Source of the DNA: Mesohalobacter halotolerans
Lineage (GTDB): Bacteria; Bacteroidota; Bacteroidia; Flavobacteriales; Flavobacteriaceae
Reading direction: 5' to 3'
Length of the DNA: 64,000 nt
Assembly: GCF_006120725.1 (NCBI RefSeq)
Contig: NZ_SWMU01000001.1
Span: 620,001-684,000 of the forward strand
Below, in pieces: positions 61,880 through 64,000 of the stretch (the first letter of the stretch is position 1; each line of letters starts with the position of its first letter). The position numbers and the translations under genes are program-made. The notes beneath the pieces are model-generated. The model saw only the letters and a program-made list of their open reading frames with translations. It was not told the DNA's origin and did no database searches.

Positions 61880-61954
61880 GGGTCATTAACTCAGCTGGTT
61901 TAGAGTGTTACCTTGACAGGGTAGAAGTCACTGGTTCGAATCCAGTATGACCCA
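61880..61954 (+). tRNA. tRNA-Val (GAC)
   Basis: 75 nt. Acceptor GGGTCAT pairs with ATGACCC, D arm ACTCAGCTGGTTTAGAGT, anticodon loop TTGACAG (GAC), T arm CTGGTTCGAATCCAG, discriminator A. It starts right after the duplicated terminator. Confidence 0.92.
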
Positions 61955-61964
61955 CATCAAGCAG

Positions 61965-61996
61965 AATCCCAACACCGCACGGTGTTGGGATTTTTT
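61965..61996 (+). terminator. Terminator of tRNA-Val(GAC)
   Basis: A 12-bp perfect stem (AATCCCAACACC with GGTGTTGGGATT), 4-nt loop, T run. Confidence 0.88.
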
Positions 61997-62011
61997 ATTT
62001 TGCAGGAGCCT

Positions 62012-62335
62012 AAGCTTGCTTAAAGGCGAATGGAAAATAAAAAATCCCAAAAGCCTGCAGCAGCTGGCTAGGATTCTATTTGCAGGAGTGGGCTTCATTT
62101 CTGGATCAACTTGAGTTAATCCAGTTTTCATAAGCCCAAGCTTGCCTGAAGGCTTGTGTTAAATAAAAAAGCCAAAAACTGTGCTAGCAGTTTTGGATTT
62201 CTATTTGCATGAGTGGGCTTCAACTCTGGATCAACTTGAGTTAATCCAGTTCTTTTTGAGCTTGACAGGACAAATAAAAAATGTGCAAAATCTTTGTGGT
62301 TCTATTTGTAGGCGTAGGCTTCAATTCTCAATCTA
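62012..62335. repeat. Three degenerate tandem units of about 125 bp with hairpins
   Basis: Units start at AAGCTTG 62012, AAGCTTG 62138 and GAGCTTG 62258, spaced 126 and 120 bp. Each holds AATAAAAAA, a variable hairpin and a TTCTATTTG/TTTCTATTTG stretch before GTGGGCTTCA. Units 1 and 2 end in the same 24-nt stem-loop (62101-62124 and 62226-62249; stem CTGGAT with ATCCAG, AACT with AGTT inside); unit 3 is decayed there. No gene is seen from 61955 to 62432. Confidence 0.78.
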
Positions 62336-62380
62336 GATGATTTTGTAAATACCTTTGTAGAGGAGTTAAAAATAAAACAT

Positions 62381-62409
62381 AAATCCCCATGACACTACCA
62401 CAGGGATTT
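62381..62409 (-). terminator. Terminator of the small ORF
   Basis: Stem AAATCCC (62381-62387) with GGGATTT (62403-62409); on the minus strand it follows the stop codon at 62433 by 23 nt and is followed by TTTTATTTTT. Confidence 0.6.
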
Positions 62410-62432
62410 TAAACGCTTTTTTTAAAGATGTT

Positions 62433-62621
62433 TTATATTTCAAAATTAGGCTTCAGTCTTAAAGCAAAGGCCTTATTTAAAATATCTATCAACTTCGTTT
62501 TAGTCGCATTCTTTTGCTTTACTGTCTTATCTATTTTATGGTTTTTTAGGCGTTCTATTTCTCGTTTATCATTTATAAGATCTAAATTATTGGGGTTGGC
62601 CCACATCATCGGTGTATTCAT
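62433..62621 (-). CDS. Small hydrophilic hypothetical protein
   Basis: 62 residues, basic and helical in the middle (LINDKREIERLKNHKIDKTV), family unknown. Favoured over the overlapping plus-strand frame (62428-62649), which reads as its hydrophobic mirror, because this one has a TATGTTTG promoter box 73 nt upstream and a terminator after the stop. Evidence for a real gene is modest. Confidence 0.45.
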   Translation of the reverse strand: MNTPMMWANPNNLDLINDKREIERLKNHKIDKTVKQKNATKTKLIDILNKAFALRLKPNFEI

Positions 62622-62693
62622 CTGTTCTCATTTTAAATTAGAAAATTAGTTTTAATCTTAGCTTTTCAACCAAATTAATTATGTCTCATTGTG

Positions 62694-62701
62694 CAAACAT
62701 A
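62694..62701 (-). promoter_or_regulatory. -7 box (TATGTTTG) upstream of the small ORF
   Basis: The minus strand reads TATGTTTG, with a TTG about 20 nt further upstream as a possible -33 element. Confidence 0.45.
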
Positions 62702-63068
62702 TATTCTTTTTTCCTAAGGGACAATGAATTAAGCAATAAATTAACCTTAAATATTTATTTATCTATCTGAAATACAGGGTTTTATATTCTGTCATAAAAT
62801 GTTGTAGCAAATTGTAAAGCACTGACATACAGTTAATTAAAAAAAATACCTAAAAGCGTTAATTTGATAACAAAAATTTTACATATATCTATTTAATATT
62901 TTAACAATTATGTTAAAATACTGAAATATTTATGCTCAAAATGTATTTGATTCTAGGATTTGCTGAGTTGTGTAGAGATGTCATATCTTTAATAATATCG
63001 AAACCGCTGACCTTTGTTTTCGTTTATAAAATAAATTATTTTTTGCCTTGATTTTAGTCTTTTGATTT
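62702..63068. other. AT-rich spacer without recognised genes
   Basis: About 370 bp of AT-rich sequence. The part near 63068 is the expected position for the lost C-terminus of the GIY-YIG remnant, but I cannot follow the protein past the stop at 63069-63071. Confidence 0.5.
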
Positions 63069-63290
63069 TTATTCAAAACTAAACGCTTCACTTCTAGTCT
63101 TAAAAGCTTTTGGCCATATTATTTTCCAAGGTCTGAATTTCTTAGTATAGTTTGAATATCCTTTGTTATGATAGGCTAATCTGTTTTGCAAATCTTGTGT
63201 TTGACCGATATAAAATCGCCCATCGTAAAGGGATTCTAATAAGTAAGTGTAGTAAGTAATGCCAGATAATTTTACAATTTGTAAAGGATT
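63069..63290 (-). pseudogene. Decayed GIY-YIG nuclease gene next to tRNA-Ala
   Basis: The minus strand is open for 73 codons and encodes a good GIY-YIG domain (ITYYTYLLESLYDGRFYIGQ, LQNRLAYHNKGYSNYTKKFR, PWKIIWPKAFKTRSEA), but there is no ATG in frame, and a stop follows SEAFSFE, where related proteins continue with another 15-20 residues of a basic helix. It begins 16 nt past the 3' end of tRNA-Ala on the same strand. This is the second GIY-YIG gene in the window, and both are beside tRNA genes. Confidence 0.78.
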
Positions 63291-63308
63291 CTATCAGCAG
63301 AAAAACAG

Positions 63309-63382
63309 TGGAGAATATCGGATTCGAACCGATGACCCCTACGCTGCCAGCGTAGTGCTCTAGCCAACTGAGCTAATCCCCC
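63309..63382 (-). tRNA. tRNA-Ala (GGC)
   Basis: 74 nt. Acceptor GGGGGAT pairs with ATTCTCC with two G-U pairs, D arm GCTCAGTTGGCTAGAGC, anticodon loop CTGGCAG (GGC), T arm TCGGTTCGAATCCGA, discriminator A. Confidence 0.93.
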
Positions 63383-63393
63383 ATTTGTGCAGA

Positions 63394-63401
63394 CAAATTT
63401 A
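63394..63401 (-). promoter_or_regulatory. -7 box (TAAATTTG) of tRNA-Ala
   Basis: The minus strand reads TAAATTTG 12 nt before the tRNA start, as for tRNA-Cys. Confidence 0.65.
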
Positions 63402-63462
63402 CTATTATTTTTATTTTTAAATCCAAATTAATTGATATTTTGCATGATTAAATATTATTCTT

Positions 63463-64000
63463 ATGCTCGCAGACTTTTGGTTCAATTTAAAACTTGGTTT
63501 GTTTCACGTTTTAGACTGGAATGCTTACGATCATATTTTATTCTTGATTGCTTTAGTCGCCGCTTACACCTTTAGCGAAGGCAAACGCGTGTTTTGGCTG
63601 GTGACAGTTTTTACGTTAGGTCATACAGTTTCTCTAACTTTATCGGCATATGAGGTGATTCAAATGGATAGCGGGTTAATAGAATTTTTAATTCCAGTGA
63701 GTATTTTATTTACAGCGATTTACAATATTATTTTTGCCAATAAGAATATTGCAAAGCAAAAAGTTAATGGCCTTTATGCGTTAACTTTAATTTTTGGTCT
63801 GATTCACGGTTTTGGGTTTTCTTCTTATTTTAATTTGGTCTCACAAGGCACAGAAAACAAATTGGTCATGTTAGTAGAATTTGCTCTTGGGGTAGAATTG
63901 GCCCAGCTGTTTGTTGTGGTCCCGGTGTTAATTTTAGGATTTCTAGTTCAAAACCTGTTTCGTTTTTCTAAAAAAGACTGGATACTGATCAGTTGTTCTA
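63463..64000 (+). CDS. HupE/UreJ-like membrane protein (3' end outside window)
   Basis: At least 179 residues, cut by the window end. Hydrophobic helices are spaced regularly, with motifs GLFHVLDWNAYDHILFLIAL, VFTLGHTVSLTLSA, FGLIHGFGFSSYF and FALGVELAQLFVV, the conserved histidines and ELAQ of HupE/UreJ proteins. Such proteins are linked to nickel or cobalt uptake in some bacteria; the Bacteroidota branch has no proven substrate. It starts about 60 nt from the divergent tRNA-Ala promoter. Confidence 0.83.
   Translation, partial: MLADFWFNLKLGLFHVLDWNAYDHILFLIALVAAYTFSEGKRVFWLVTVFTLGHTVSLTLSAYEVIQMDSGLIEFLIPVSILFTAIYNIIFANKNIAKQKVNGLYALTLIFGLIHGFGFSSYFNLVSQGTENKLVMLVEFALGVELAQLFVVVPVLILGFLVQNLFRFSKKDWILISCS

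Noticed and set aside
61632-61889. Open frame across the tRNA-Val gene (85 codons)
   Set aside because: It is a translation of tRNA, terminator and scar sequence; no protein family is seen, and no clear GIY-YIG remnant could be followed in it.
62428-62649. Plus-strand 73-codon hydrophobic frame
   Set aside because: It overlaps the minus-strand small gene, which has better promoter and terminator evidence.

Overview
The window comes from a member of the Bacteroidota, most likely a flavobacterium. It is AT-rich. Ribosome-binding sites are weak, and several promoters show the Bacteroidota -7 box TAnnTTTG (clearest upstream of the tRNA genes). The gene content fits too: a type 9 secretion sorting domain, a lipoprotein LptC, a mevalonate-type HMG-CoA synthase, FISUMP, DUF4097 and vWA/plug proteins. 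No rRNA genes or CRISPR arrays were seen.

Layout. 1-9.2 kb: the 3' part of a vWA/TonB-plug protein, a palindrome-rich spacer, a geranylgeranyl-reductase-like flavoprotein, an overlapping ECF sigma / anti-sigma-like / DUF4097 operon, a zinc-ribbon membrane protein, a photolyase-like protein and an acidic lipoprotein. 9.2-11.7 kb: HMG-CoA synthase, tRNA-Cys, a GIY-YIG nuclease gene, a broken tRNA-Cys copy and folB. 11.7-27.6 kb: an integrative element of about 15.9 kb in the 3' end of tRNA-Phe. It is bounded by a 13-bp att repeat and carries a 25-bp direct repeat near both ends. Its genes are a tyrosine integrase, a possible RteC-like protein, an excisionase-like HTH protein, a VirE_N/DUF3987 primase-like protein with iteron-like repeats, a three-gene module (TPR-metallopeptidase, MazG-like, DUF2075 nuclease-helicase) that looks like a defence system, membrane and hypothetical proteins, and a secreted endonuclease I. 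No relaxase or conjugation genes were seen.

27.7-45.4 kb: chromosomal core. This holds coaX, an outer-membrane protein, a TPR protein, lptC, a CNNM/CBS protein and a PpiD-like isomerase in one direction, then hemC-hemD, a DegT aminotransferase with a nitroreductase, an AhpD-like protein, a fabH/fabI-like pair, and a sodium/solute symporter followed by a GH37 trehalase. 45.4-52.3 kb: seven closely spaced genes for exported proteins, read leftwards, that probably act together at the cell envelope; their function is unknown. 52.6-61.6 kb: a lipoprotein, a TPR-LytTR regulator, an outer-membrane barrel, a DUF2147 protein, HflX, a DUF2721 protein and a PiT phosphate transporter. 61.6-64 kb: two tRNA-Val genes, tandem hairpin repeats, a small ORF, a decayed GIY-YIG gene beside tRNA-Ala, and the start of a HupE/UreJ-like gene.

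The most unusual pattern is at three separate tRNA genes (Cys, Phe, Val). Each has a partial copy of itself nearby, and in each copy a short stretch of the D or T arm has been replaced by a 16-nt palindrome of the form YCCCGA-N4-TCGGGR. One copy lies directly against a GIY-YIG nuclease gene, and a GIY-YIG remnant abuts a fourth tRNA (Ala). This suggests a small tRNA-targeting mobile element.
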